64,000 bases of DNA. Origin: Oegoconia quadripuncta (Eukaryota; Arthropoda; Insecta; Lepidoptera; Autostichidae). The DNA lies in the NCBI GenBank assembly GCA_949316235.1, contig OX438759.1, positions 15,964,618 through 16,028,617 of the forward strand, read 5' to 3'. How positions within the stretch are numbered: position 1 is the stretch's first letter; the number at the start of each line of letters is the position of its first letter. The notes beneath the pieces are model-generated. The model saw nothing but the letters and a program-made list of their open reading frames with translations, did not search any database and had not been told where the DNA came from. Below, one piece after another: positions 22,893-33,300 of the stretch. The position numbers and the translations under genes are program-made.

Positions 22893-23353
22893 TACGTAAC
22901 TTTGCTAATCGTAAAGCGATTAGGCCAAGAGTACTTCGACACCCAAAGATATCGGCGTAAATGCCGCTCCGGAAGTACCAAGTTAAAACCACATATAGCC
23001 CCAAACCTTCATGAATTGACCATTGGGCAGTTAAGTAAACTAGCCGTCTTGTTAACGTTTACTTAGGCCACTAATAGCTTAATGACCCGTCACTTCCCAT
23101 CAAAGTTTAAAGGGCTCTTTGATGATGTTAATTTCAGGTGATTACAAAAGCTTTCGAAGAGAGACGCTGGGTGTGGATACGTGACGAAGCGAAAGACTAG
23201 TTTATTTACGGGTTTGTGTTGTTTATTTTCAGCAGAAGTGACCTTTTGTACAACTAAAGCGAGAAATTATAATCGATACATCAACAGCTTTTTGTCTCAT
23301 CTCTGTGGTCATTCAAATTAAACAAATAAATTTAGCATAGAGCGCGTCGTGAT

Positions 23354-23866
23354 TAGGGTTGCCAGATGGTATCCTAAAGAAGGACATGCCCTCCTTTTCT
23401 ACAATTTACCTACTTTATGTCCTTTCAGTATAAGTCTTAAGTGTTTGCTGATAATGCTGTGCGTGCATCTCCAACAAACAGACAATGCGTAATGGATCAA
23501 TGTAAAGAATCAAACTCAGTGTGCAGTTTGTACACGATATAATTTTAAAAACTTGTAATGAGCAGATTTTCACATTTATATGAGAGGGCGGCAAACGAGC
23601 ATGCGGGTCACCTGAACCCGCAACACCAAAAGGGTCACAGATGCGTTGCCGGCCTTTGAGGAAGGTGTAGGCTCGTTTCTTGAAGGTTCCAATGTCGTAC
23701 TCGTTCGACTACGAACTAACAACTAAGAAATTTGGGATAAATATGATTAAAATAAAGTTATAAAATTATGATGATGAAATTATAAAAGAGAGCAGGTTTA
23801 ATTATGCGAGTCCTCATTTGTAGGCACTTCAGCTCTTCTTTTTTAAATCGTGATCTGGCAACCCTG
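23354..23866. mobile_element. hAT-like non-autonomous element with 8-bp duplication
   Basis: Ends TAGGGTTGCCAGAT (23354-23367) and ATCTGGCAACCCTG (23853-23866). Flanks GTCGTGAT (23346-23353) and GTCGTGAC (23867-23874) match at 7 of 8. It carries a repeat-D copy. No transposase. Confidence 0.8.
23574..23690 (+). repeat. Repeat D, nested in the hAT-like element
   Basis: GAGGGCGGCAAACGAGCATG (23583-23602) to GATGCGTTGCCGGCCTTTGA and AGGCTCGTTTCTTGAAGGTT. A familiar lepidopteran dispersed repeat. Confidence 0.65.
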
Positions 23867-23984
23867 GTCGTGACTTTCCTCCACTTGCCTTGATTGTACC
23901 ATAGAGGAATAACATTGTACTTTCCCCGCACGCACGAACCTAGTAAATAAATCCTTTATTTGCACTAAACGTAACTTCACAGAT

Positions 23985-24235
23985 ATATCAGTTGTGGAAA
24001 TCGGAGATGGACTCAGCATTTAGCTGGCAGGTCCTCCTCAGAGTTCACTGCACAGCGCTGGTTTACAGCCATCGCACGAACAGCGAGGGCACACATACGA
24101 ACAAGGTAATGTTGAACAAACTACGCTGGTGTTTGTGTGTGTTGCAATATTGGAAGCTGCTGGCTATGTCCACCACGGGAGCCCAGTGCGTATTGGTGGA
24201 TTTGTGTCAGATAAGTACCCCCTGACAGTCAGTGT
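23985..24235 (+). repeat. Partly repeated segment
   Basis: GACTCAGCATTTAGCTGGCA and GCGCTGGTTTACAGCC echo 8595-8645 and 17818-17840. GTGCGTATTGGTGGATTTGT echoes 46570 and 35150. The 77-codon open frame here is therefore unlikely to be a host gene. Confidence 0.35.
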
Positions 24236-24289
24236 TCTTAAAACCACCCCCTGTAGGCCACCGACTTGGCTTGACGACTGCGTTGAAAA

Positions 24290-24540
24290 CAAGCGGGACC
24301 GACTATAAACTCCACATTAAATAACCATAAATTGAAAATTTTTGAAGATCCTCGAGTCTCGAAAAAAAAAATGTCATCTAGATAAACTAAAACTACTTTC
24401 GAAACGGCTGAACGTATTTTCATCAATCATGGCTAAAAACAAGTTCGTAAGTACCAGGTTTTGAAAATAAAATACCGTTCTCAAAGTTTTGAAGCTACAT
24501 ACTCACAGACAGACAGATACAGCCAAAGGGCAGAGGCTTT
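24290..24540 (+). repeat. Repeat M-like 3' region
   Basis: TCATCTAGATAAACTAAAAC, TTTCGAAACGGCTGAACG and TCATGGCTAAAAACA then CACAGACAGACAGATACAG. Similar phrases stand at 30720-30810, 30898-30960 and 63380-63500. Confidence 0.4.
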
Positions 24541-25230
24541 CGGATTACAAAAATGTCATCGACATACTCAAAGTACCGTCCTTGTCCTCTCCAATGACAT
24601 CCCGACAAATCCATCGTAAACAAGTTTCCGGGCCTTTGCAAAGTTTTCGGGGATATCCTCTGGGTAATATCCGGCGTAAAATTAAGGGTTTCCCGCATGC
24701 GACGCACAACGGCCGTATTTTGTACGCAATAAGGGCATTTATGTGTATTATATTTCTCATTTACGACTCAAGATGGGATACGTACGAATCCTTAATATTT
24801 TATAGAGAATGTAGACCTTCTGCGCATATGTTTGGCCCCAAGTTGCCTTGATCACTTCGATGTTATACCTTATGGGACTTGAAAAGCAAGTAATTAAACA
24901 GTAATTGCTTAAAATTAATTACATGACAAGTTTCACTACCACGAAAGTTTAAACAAGAGTTAGCGTTAAATAAGGGTATAATCGTTTTATTAAACCCGTC
25001 TCTTCCCGTGGGTGTCTTAAAAAGATGATAGACAACAATATAGTTTATTTGTATCTCCAGTCACACACATACCATAAGTTCCAACAAAATATTTTAAATC
25101 ATTCTATAAAAAATAACATCAGGATACACTAGAGTATGTATGTGCTACAGCTGTACAAATGGGTCATAGCTCAGAGTATATAATTGTTCATGGAGCAAAA
25201 CACTGATTTTCATCTATTACCCACGAGGTT
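24541..25230. other. No gene recognised
   Basis: Open frames to 120 codons on both strands (24489-24851) lack motifs and overlap the repeat M-like region. A repeat-E start phrase (CCCGTCTCTTCCCGTGGGTG) is at 24996-25015. Confidence 0.45.
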
Positions 25231-25234
25231 TTTT

Positions 25235-25390
25235 TTTTATGATTGAGTGGATTCGCGTTTGACCACAATCTCACCTGATGGAAAGTGACGATGTGGTCGA
25301 AGATGAAGCACGCGATCGCAGTAAATGCCTATTCACTCTGGTTGTAGGATTCAGGAAAGACTACAGGTCTTTAAAGAAAGAAAGGAAAAG
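25235..25390 (-). mobile_element. LINE 3' end, about 150 bp
   Basis: A T-tract at 25231-25241 is followed by the reverse complement of the LINE terminus (CACCTGATGGAAAGTGACGA at 25272-25291) and the segment that encodes the end of the ORF. It is 5' truncated. A repeat-H copy follows about 50 bp on. Confidence 0.75.
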
Positions 25391-25439
25391 GTACAAAAGA
25401 TAAGCAGCCAAACAAGCAAATTTTACTGTGAGCGTCAAC

Positions 25440-25580
25440 CCCGCCTCCATACTCCTCCCACTCTAACTTCTATAAGCTAGGTCGACAGTAGTACTCGACC
25501 CAGCGCCTACTGAAGGTAGACGGTGTCCTACGTGACTCTATTGCTACCTTGGACCCCAGACGAATTAAAGAAAGAAATAG
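25440..25580 (+). repeat. Repeat H, downstream of a LINE tail
   Basis: CAGCGCCTACTGAAGGTAGA and CTTGGACCCCAGACGAATTA. About 50 bp after the LINE tail at 25235. Confidence 0.7.
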
Positions 25581-25654
25581 GACGTGTAAGTAAGAAAAGA
25601 GGTTTACTGTGAGCGTCAGTAGGTAATGGTTACGTATATAATATTCAAACAATC

Positions 25655-25760
25655 AATCAATCAAATACGCTTTATTGTTTAATTAAGGAAGGTACATTTA
25701 AATATCTTATAGAAACTACAAATTAGGCGGCCTTATCGCTTCCAGGTAAACCTATCATCA
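25655..25760 (-). mobile_element. LINE 3' tail fragment
   Basis: A CAAT repeat leads to CAAATACGCTTTATTG and GGCGGCCTTATCGCTTCCAG, the same tail family as at 50085 in reverse. Confidence 0.5.
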
Positions 25761-26494
25761 CAGAGTAATTAAGTGAGTTAGCACAAATAATTTCCTAATT
25801 GTTAAGTACATCTGAAAGTTCTGCATATTGAAATCAAAAAGTGTTATCTTATAGGTATGTAAAACATTAATAAGTACTATATGGGATCAGAAACATATAT
25901 ACTACTATACAGTACTATATGAGAGAATATTCAAGTGCAGTATACTCAAATCGTGAAAGCAAATAGTGGCAGCAGCGTCTAAAAATTCTGCGATCACCAA
26001 CCCACCTGCCCAGCAACATGACTAGTGGAGCAAATCCTTCCGTGAAATACAGATAGCGCCTTGGAAGAGGCTAATGTCCAGTAGCAGAATTTTTAGGCTT
26101 TTCTCATCCATTCTCATCTGTTTTATCTCTGGTCCTTTCCATCATACTATCCATCCCACCTGCACCTTACTCACGGGCCGTAACCCATCAAGCGGGTCCA
26201 AAGTGAATTAATTGACAGACCTCATTTAGACATGCCTTCGTTTCAAAGCAGCGGAAGTCCGTGCATGTTTGTAATTCGAAAACAGCGTACCTGCACATTG
26301 TAACTAAACAAATGTACATAACGACAGACAGCGTGTACCTAAATATGTTTATTAGCAACAGGATAGCCTTCTTCCGGCCTTAACAATAATATATAGCGAC
26401 AGTTTATAATGTTTATCCGTTCGACAGTTAATTGGAGTGAAAATCTGACAAATGGCAACACTTTCGCTTTTTTTGTATGTAGAATACTTATCTT
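25761..26494. other. No gene recognised
   Basis: Unassigned; no open frame above 63 codons. Confidence 0.5.
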
Positions 26495-26825
26495 TTTGTT
26501 ATCAGTGACTGGATACGCGTTTGACCACAATCTCGCCTGTTGGAAAGTGACGATGTGGTCGAAGATGAAGCACGCGATCTGAGTAGATGCCTATTCACCC
26601 TGCTCTTGGAGATACCAAGATATGGAAAAACTGACGCTGGAAAGGAGTCCCATGTCTTGGCTGCTTGCATTATGAATGAAGATGGGTACCGGAAAGGTAC
26701 AGTTTTTAAATGATTTTAAAATTTCATTTTTATTACATATAGGGAGTACGGCGAGCATGTACATTATCATACCGAGGTTACATTGAAGATGGTTGGGGCT
26801 TTCGGGAGCGGACCGTACCATCGAG
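26495..26825 (-). mobile_element. LINE 3' end with decayed C-terminal coding
   Basis: The minus strand encodes AKTWDSFPASVFP and SRVNRHLLRSRASS, matching residues 1016-1051 of the intact LINE with frameshifts. No clean poly(A) remains at the 3' side. Confidence 0.8.
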
Positions 26826-27239
26826 TATTATAACTACAGATTTTGTTAGCTTTTGTATATTTTTAATGTTCATGTCTCAAATAAATGCTTTCGAGTCAAA
26901 CCTCTACTACATTATTAGCAAAATTTTCTTTCAATAAATTTCTAGCTCTGGTTTGTCAACAGCTGAACATGTAGATTTGGACACACGTCAGTACGCTGTG
27001 CAATTAGTGACACCTAAAATAAGTAACATTTTTATTTCGTCAACTCGACGCACTTTTCGATTTCGATTCTTACGCGTGTCTAAATTTGGCACACTAAAAA
27101 TTAAAAAAAGATACTTTCCATAGATCTTACCACCCTGCACCCAGCTCACATCTTGGGTCTAGGGAGTACTATTACCTCCTAACGACTCCCAAACAACATT
27201 TTTGAAGTCAATAATTCTGACACCCTACTCTTCCTATTT

Positions 27240-27405
27240 TTCCTACCCTAGCAAATTGTAAGTTTCCTCAAAATGCATTGTCAAGACAGCAAACAGTTCC
27301 CAAGGTTGCTATAAGAGTGAGTTATTATTTGTAGTAGTATTTTTCTCATTTAATAGCAAATATCTTCTACCCACCCTGTGACAACAAGCTGTGCACGCCA
27401 CTCTA
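27240..27405. mobile_element. hAT-Q fragment
   Basis: CTACCCTAGCAAATTG, TTTCCTCAAAATGCATTGTC and a right end GTGCACGCCACTC. The left end is missing. Confidence 0.6.
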
Positions 27406-27778
27406 CAACTCCTTCATTGATTGGACTATTAAATCATTTAAGAAAAATAGTGACTATATTGGTTTATAACAGCCCACAGACGTCTAACTTTTGATTTACT
27501 GTACCAATCTGTCAACTAGATGAGGTGTGAGGGAGACGGGGTACCGCATTCCCATTGGCCCTTCCAAGGTTATTATTTACGTGACCTTGACAGAGCCAAT
27601 CAGAGTGTAGTTAATTAAGAGGACTAGCCAATCTTTCGAATTTTTTGGGCTAATCTGCTCTATTATCCTGATGTGTTGACAGATTCCCCTCACCCCCCTC
27701 AGATTCGATGAGCTTGTAGTCAATAGAATTATATCTTTATTAGGTACACTGATGATCGGTTTACTCATACGCATTCAA

Positions 27779-28160
27779 GGCTTTTTGGCGGGATCTCGGC
27801 GAGTGAAGTTGCATTTTTCTTTATAATTCTTATACTTTGTGCATTCTAACTTTTGAAGCTTAATAATGGCAGAATATTCTGCAGCAAACGTTAGTGATGG
27901 TGTACAAGTGAAATGAAGTAAATTAAAATGCGTAACGAAGCTTTCGGGTTCCCACAAGAAGCCGCCAAAATCTTTTCTAAAGCATTCTGCCACTTTACTG
28001 AAGAATTACTTGACTATGACTAGACTCTGTACACGCCAAGTATACGACGAATTACTTGTTTTGACTGAGACTGACTAATAAATTGAAGAAATAAGACATG
28101 GCTGTATGGGCTTAGATCCCTTTGCCTTCTCCGAAAGGTGTGAATAAACGAAAAAAAAAA
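27779..28160 (+). mobile_element. Retroposon K, full length, copy 1
   Basis: A 382-bp unit flanked by CATACGCATTCAA (27766-27778 and 28161-28173), a perfect 13-bp target-site duplication. It begins GGCTTTTTGGCGGGATCTCG and ends with ATAAACG and A10. No A or B box of a Pol III promoter was seen. The AATAAA just before the poly(A) suggests a Pol II transcript. No ORF of note. Confidence 0.85.
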
Positions 28161-28173
28161 CATACGCATTCAA

Positions 28174-28670
28174 AGTTCCGAGCATTTATTTCAACATAAG
28201 CATACATATCATTTCTTGAATGTCAATTTAAAACTATACTATAAGAGAATTTATTGCGTTTATCTGTAAGTCATATCCAAGCTACTATTGCGGTTTACAA
28301 CAGGGCTTATTCACATCTCGTCTAAAATTCATCTTCAGCCCATTAGTTGTGGTCTTTTATAATCTTTACATAGGTATTAGATAATCGGTTTAATTATAAA
28401 AGAAAAAATACTTATAAACGCATTATAAGATTTATATTATTACTGATCCTTGTTTCGTTAGGACAGTCAATACAATATACATAACTTACATAATCGCCGA
28501 ACAATCTTTGGAGTCGGGTAATTAATTAAGTACCTGTAACAAAAAAAATTTTACTCAAGTTAATTATGGTATATAAATTAGAAAAACAGACATATTATCA
28601 TACAGATTACATTGTGGTGAAAAATATACATATTTACACAGAAAAAACAATGATAAAAAAATAATAAATA
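28174..28670. other. No gene recognised, AT-rich
   Basis: Between retroposon K and a SINE-C. Nothing seen. Confidence 0.5.
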
Positions 28671-28681
28671 ACCAGCCGCAA

Positions 28682-28997
28682 GTCGTAAAGTCGGTGGCTC
28701 AGCGAATAAGACGCGGTCTCCCAATTTGGGAGGTCCGTGTTCGATTCCCAGGCAGGCCCACATACCAATGACTTTTTAAATTTAATTTAATTACTAATGT
28801 GCATTTATCCGACGGCTCTTAAACGGTGAAGGAAAATATCGTGAGGAAAACTGCATGCCTGAGAAATACAAATTCTAACACATGTGAAGTCCCCAACCAG
28901 CATTGGGGCAGCGTGGTGGACTATGGCCCACACTCCCCCATTATAAGTGGGAAGGCCTATATTCCTGCAGTGGGATGTTTACGGGCTGAGATGATAT
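28682..28997 (+). mobile_element. SINE-C, full length with target-site duplication
   Basis: Same layout as 63057. Flanks ACCAGCCGCAA (28671-28681) and ACCAGTCGCAA (28998-29008) match at 10 of 11. It contains an extra GAAAACTGCATGCCTGAGAA stretch that is also present in the 33085 copy and absent at 63057. Confidence 0.88.
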
Positions 28998-29122
28998 ACC
29001 AGTCGCAATTACGAATTTAGAACATGTCTAAGACGCAAAATGTCCACTATAGTGAAATGTACATTATATAAATAAATAAGAAAATTGCAACACAATACTG
29101 AAAAAAGGGAGATTTTGAATTT

Positions 29123-29224
29123 TTTTTTATGCACAACGAATTGGTACTTGACCTCAATCACACCTGATGTTAAGTGATGAGGTCGAAGGTGGAAGCGTAC
29201 TGACCCGGAAACCCCAACATATTT
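29123..29224 (-). mobile_element. SINE-A tail, truncated
   Basis: Reversed 3' third to AACCCCAACATATTTG, then directly a copy of repeat L. Confidence 0.75.
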
Positions 29225-29225
29225 G

Positions 29226-29335
29226 TACGCTACAGGACCTCTATGATGCCACAGACAATGCAGTACGCTTACCCACATTCTGGTGCTCAAGAATTATTTG
29301 ATGTTTTTACCATCGACTGCTAAGAAGAAGAAGCG
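29226..29335 (+). mobile_element. Repeat L next to a SINE-A tail
   Basis: GCTACAGGACCTCTATGATG to CGACTGCTAAGAAGAAGAAG. It joins the truncated SINE-A without a gap. Confidence 0.7.
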
Positions 29336-29676
29336 ACTTTGTTTTATACTGTTAAGAGATTAAATTCAAACCAATTATACATTAAACCACGAATGTAACT
29401 CTAGAGCGACCTTCTAAATTACACGTTATTATTTAAGATCCACATCCGATTAGCTGTTATCTAATAGACGAACTAGCATAAATTAGTTATGTGCTACTTA
29501 ATACAATTTGAATATTGCATAATTTAATTTCATCTATGCCGCTTATGATGAGACTATCGCGGGTAGAGAAAACTGGTTGTGATTACATCATTTCAAAACA
29601 TAAACCCAAAACCCATGATTCATATGCCCATAGATAACTGGGCCATAGCCAACATCAAAACGTAACGAAAACTTAC

Positions 29677-30045
29677 AAAGGTTTTTTTTTTTGACGCGGG
29701 GAAATGCATGACGCTTACCGCTCGCCTGGGGGACGGCGAGACGGTTATGTGGGACCCACTAAAACCCCGCAGCGACCTTCTTCGGCAATAGGGAGGACCT
29801 GGGAACGCATAAGCGGCTCCAGCAACACAAGGGGAGGTCCATTCCCGGAGGGCGTCTACCGCACCCTCCGTAGGGGGCGCTGTCGTGCCTCACACCGCGA
29901 TTAGCGAGCGGTATGAAGCGCGGCGGGGCCCGATGCGACGGTCGCTCCGGGAGGTGTCATCGTCTCCCGGGCCGCGTCCGACGACTACATCGCCCCGAGA
30001 TGTAGCCGCCCGCGATCCTCAGGCGACGTGCAGGGGGGGTAGCGT
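29677..30045 (-). mobile_element. GC-rich LINE 3' region with poly(T), orientation minus
   Basis: A T13 tract at 29681-29693 is followed by 350 bp that are far richer in CpG than the surroundings, ending abruptly at the foldback element near 30046. The pattern fits a young 5'-truncated LINE 3' UTR read from the minus strand. No protein motif was recognised, and the open frames at 29704-30196 are probably by-products of GC content. Confidence 0.5.
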
Positions 30046-30047
30046 AC

Positions 30048-30292
30048 AAACAAAGCCTTACCAGGGAAAAACAAGAATGTCAAACTGTAGTTTATTTAGA
30101 TTCCGATGTTTTAAAGTACTGCAAATAGTTTTGTATTGCTCAGATTATCCACAATCATTCAAACGGATCACTGTGGCCACCGAATATGTTATCTGAGCAG
30201 CACAGTACAGTCTGCAATACTTCAAAATATCGGAATCCAAATCAACTAGAGCTTGGCATTCTGTTTTATCGTTTCAAAGCTTTGTTTATGAG
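30048..30292. mobile_element. Foldback element P, copy 1
   Basis: Imperfect inverted arms of about 100 bp (30052-30150 and 30187-30285): AAACAAAG and TGCTCAGATTATCC on the left, ATCTGAGCAGCACAG and CTTTGTTT on the right. The spacer of about 36 bp contains GTGGCCACC. The left end meets the GC-rich LINE. Confidence 0.75.
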
Positions 30293-30579
30293 ATATACAA
30301 TGATTCACTTCAGTGGCATCACCATCGACTTCGTGGGGGTCCCCTTTCCCATTCAATCTGCAGAACCACAAACAAAGTAAGCCTTGCATGTGACTGGGAT
30401 TCCATGGTCGCAACGCGTATACTGTTTTTAACCCCCGACGAAAAAACGAAGGGTGTTATGTTTTTGACGGCGTTTTGTGTATGTCCTATTTTTGTCCGGA
30501 CGTATTTGAGCAATGCGCTTTGATTTGAGTGTACTTTTTTTATATGAAAGTCTGAAACGTAAATTTTTTTATGCCACGT

Positions 30580-30712
30580 TCGATGACACCATTAGTCTTT
30601 CGAAGTTGGCCGCTCGCTACCAAACCCAGGAAAAGAGACTTAGCCACTTCCAACCGATTACTCTGGAATTTGGGGGAGGCCTAGTGGACGTCCTGTGATA
30701 TGATGATGGTCT
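30580..30712 (+). mobile_element. LINE 3' end with TGATATGATGATG tail
   Basis: CCGATTACTCTGGAATTTGG (30655-30674) then GGGAGGCCTAGTGGACGTCC and a TGATATGATGATGG end. The layout equals the 3' end at 53240 (AGGCCT, AGTGGGAC-like, short repeat tail) and the tail of SINE-C. Coding is decayed. Confidence 0.5.
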
Positions 30713-30719
30713 TTCAAGA

Positions 30720-30965
30720 CGATTTCTATATTTTTTTTATGGGATAGGTTCTTAGCCATGTTTTATGTAAATTGGTTACGCCGTTTCGAAGGTATCTATA
30801 GTTTTTAACACAGTTGGTACAATGCAGTACGCGTGGCCACTTTGGTCCTCAAGAATTTGATGTTATTGCCATCGACTCGCTAAGAACAACAGTTGGTTTC
30901 TCACGGGTTTTCTATATTTTCAATTTATCGTTACATATTTTTCTCTTAGGCATCTCTATATTACA
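30720..30965 (+). repeat. Repeat M-like fragment interrupted by repeat L
   Basis: TTACGCCGTTTCGAAGGTAT and TTAACACAGTTGGT, then after repeat L GTTTCTCACGGGTTTTCTAT. The copy at 63380-63500 has the same order without the insert. Confidence 0.5.
30819..30888 (+). mobile_element. Repeat L with 9-bp target-site duplication
   Basis: GCAGTACGCGTGGCCACTTT to CATCGACTCGCTAAGAAC between ACAGTTGGT (30810-30818) and ACAGTTGGT (30889-30897). It is 5' truncated relative to the copy at 18441. Confidence 0.8.
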
Positions 30966-31589
30966 ATAATTAGTATCACTTTAAATTTCACTGTGCCAAT
31001 AACGAGAGTTACGCTTTTAGAAATCTATACAGTGTAAGTAGATGCCATCTTCTTATATCTCACCTGTATTTACCTACAAGTAAATGCAAAAGAAAGAACG
31101 TATCATATTAAACATCATTTGGAAGACATAAACTTCTTATTTAACTGCAGCAGATAGACTATAATGTATACGAGTATTTAACAAGCCTATAATAATACTC
31201 GACGAAGTACTGAAAAGCAATTCAATCACGACTTTTATTGATTACGATACTGGAGCGTCTTCGTAACCCAATAAAGATTATGTAGGTTAATAATCACATA
31301 ATACGTTGCCATGGTTACGATTCGTATCGACTGAACCGGTTCACATATTTACTCCGTAAACTGTCTATTAATGCAGCATGCTGCCATAGATGAAAAGGGA
31401 AATTCATTTGTAAAATACGTGGATTTTTGTAATATTCATAAATGTTGTCTGGCCTTCTCAATCCGTTCAACTCCTCCATATGCAAAAAGACTTGGTACAT
31501 ATAAGAATCTGATTAGCTTTTTAATGGCGTGAAAGACTTGTTTGTCACAAAGATACCTTTATAATATTGGGTACGATATTATCTTACTT
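30966..31589. other. No gene recognised
   Basis: Unassigned AT-rich sequence. Nothing seen. Confidence 0.5.
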
Positions 31590-31685
31590 CTTAGCGAGTC
31601 GATGTTGCCATCTAATTCTTGACGACCAGATTGTGGCCACGCGTACAGCATTGTCTGTTGCATCGTGGAGGTCCTGCAGCGTACA
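31590..31685 (-). mobile_element. Repeat L, reversed
   Basis: CTTAGCGAGTCGATGTTGCC, GTGGCCACGCGTACAGCATT and GCATCGTGGAGGTCCTGCAG. Confidence 0.68.
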
Positions 31686-31934
31686 AGTGTCGGGACACGC
31701 AGAGCATAGTTTCTTGTGTATCACCGCACAAGCACAGTATTATCTATCTTTAGAGATCATATTATAGGTAGCTTAACAGCACAGTGCTACATTTTAGTCA
31801 GGTAAACTTACTAGACTTGTATATTGTCATTTTACAGTCATTTACTTTAAGTCTGTATTCGGCACTTAAAAAGAATGAACCAACCCGTCTGTTCCTTGGG
31901 TGTTCTGTTTTTTCTTGCGTATTTTTTTGTTTTT

Positions 31935-32035
31935 TTTTTTTATGATAGACTGGATTCGCGTTGGACCACAATCTCAACTGATGGAAAGTGACGATGTGAT
32001 CGAAGATGAAGCACGAGATCCCAGTATTGCTTCTA
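31935..32035 (-). mobile_element. LINE 3' end, about 100 bp
   Basis: A poly(T) at 31928-31940 is followed by the reversed LINE terminus (ATGGAAAGTGACGATGTGAT at 31980-31999). It is 5' truncated. Repeat H follows at 32135, as at 25440. Confidence 0.7.
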
Positions 32036-32134
32036 TGGGTATTTATATCAAAAAAACTACTGAATTAAGTTGTTTTAGGAAGAATCAGCTGTTCACAGTA
32101 TTCTGTTGATCACTGTATACGATATTGCAATTTC

Positions 32135-32252
32135 CTCTACGTCAGCCAGGATCCACAGTGGTACTCTGCACGGCGCCTACTAAAGGTAGACGGTATCCTA
32201 CGTGACTCTATTGCTACTTTGGACCCCAGACTAATTAAAGAAAAAAACACAG
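32135..32252 (+). repeat. Repeat H, downstream of a LINE tail
   Basis: GTCAGCCAGGATCCACAGTG and GGCGCCTACTAAAGGTAGAC. About 100 bp after the LINE tail at 31935. Confidence 0.68.
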
Positions 32253-32324
32253 GGCGGCAGTGGGCTGCATGGGAAGCGCCTAGTTCAAACGTGTCCACTT
32301 AAAAGGTACCAAATACTGTCAGTC

Positions 32325-32660
32325 AAAGTCAAAAATGCTTTATTTTGTAGGTACACAGAGTACACTTAAAATAGTAAATTTTAAATTTTTTAAACTACTG
32401 CTTGTTCAAAATGCAATTTTCCCCTGAGAACAAGCAAGAAACTCGAAGGGTTGCTCTTTTAAAATCAGGCTTTGATTTTTATATTACAAAAAGGTTTTTA
32501 TATTTCATTATTAATTGTGAAATAGCCTTGCATGCGTACTATCTAATTATATCTAGGGATGATTATCATCTAAATAGTCTGATATTTTATAATATGCTTT
32601 GTTAATAAGTTTCTGTTTTATAGTGTCTTTAAACCTATTGAGAGGAAGATTTTGTATATC
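32325..32660 (-). mobile_element. LINE 3' UTR-like repeat
   Basis: GTCAAAAATGCTTTATTTTG then AAACTACTGCTTGTTC and AACAAGCAAGAAACTCGAAG. Similar phrases occur at 44740-45120 (GACAAGAAACTCTGCAACAA) and 13500-13630 (GAACGAGCAAAAAAATCAGG). This looks like a dispersed LINE 3' UTR in reverse; no coding is visible. Confidence 0.4.
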
Positions 32661-33084
32661 AACTAGCACCTTATTGAAAAAGCGTATGAATTACTGACTT
32701 TGCGGAGGCGATTTATGTGACCTATGTGACATGTAAATTGAACTTAACATCGAAATATATAATCAATATCAAGATCAATAGTTATCGTAATATTAGTCAC
32801 TGTAACTGTCAACGTGCCATAGATAACCAAACTTTCTTATAAGTAAACTTACGTAATGAGAATGACACTCGGAAACATCAAATCGTGCTGTCAAAGTCAG
32901 TTAGCTGTTTCCTGACTTCTATCTAGCGAGAAGGTTTACAAACTTTCTCTAAGTAACTTACTGGGTCCCTTTCACATTAATCTAGTAAGGGAATGTGTTA
33001 ATTTTAACTTGTTGAAACAAACTTGTTCCAGAGGTTAGGTTTGGATGGACAACTTTGTGGGTTATAAAAAAGTTTTTAAAAATA
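32661..33084. other. No gene recognised
   Basis: Unassigned. Nothing seen. Confidence 0.5.
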
Positions 33085-33300
33085 TTATCATCATATCAGC
33101 CCGTAAACATCCCACTGCAAGGATATAGGGCTTCCCTCGTATGAGGACTATGGGCCATAGTCCACCACGCTGGACTGGATAGACTTCACACGCCTTTGAA
33201 ATTTTAACTCTCAGGCATGCAGGTTTCCTCACGATGTTTTCCTTCACCGTTTAAGAGCAGTCGGATAAATACACATAGTAATTAAATTACATTTAAAACA
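33085..33300 (-). mobile_element. SINE-C, 5' truncated, reversed
   Basis: Begins with the reversed tail (ATCATCATATCAGCCCGTAA, 33087-33106) and runs to the TCGGATAAAT region. The tRNA head is missing. Confidence 0.8.

Noticed and set aside
24238..24760. YVDD- and YLDD-like strings on the minus strand, suggesting a retrovirus-like reverse transcriptase
   Set aside because: No neighbouring motifs in frame, and the bases belong to the repeat M-like region (TTTCGAAACGGCTGAACG, CAGACAGACAGA). Chance resemblance.
24489..24851. 120-codon plus-strand ORF
   Set aside because: Open on three frames at once, overlaps repeat sequence at its start, no motif.
27553..27602. Nested short inverted repeats (ATTGGC/GCCAAT and AAGGT/ACCTT) as a functional hairpin
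   Set aside because: Short, imperfect and unsupported by a second copy.
29704..30196. ORFs of 66 and 103 codons in the GC-rich block
   Set aside because: Low stop frequency from GC content; no motif; the second frame crosses into the foldback element.
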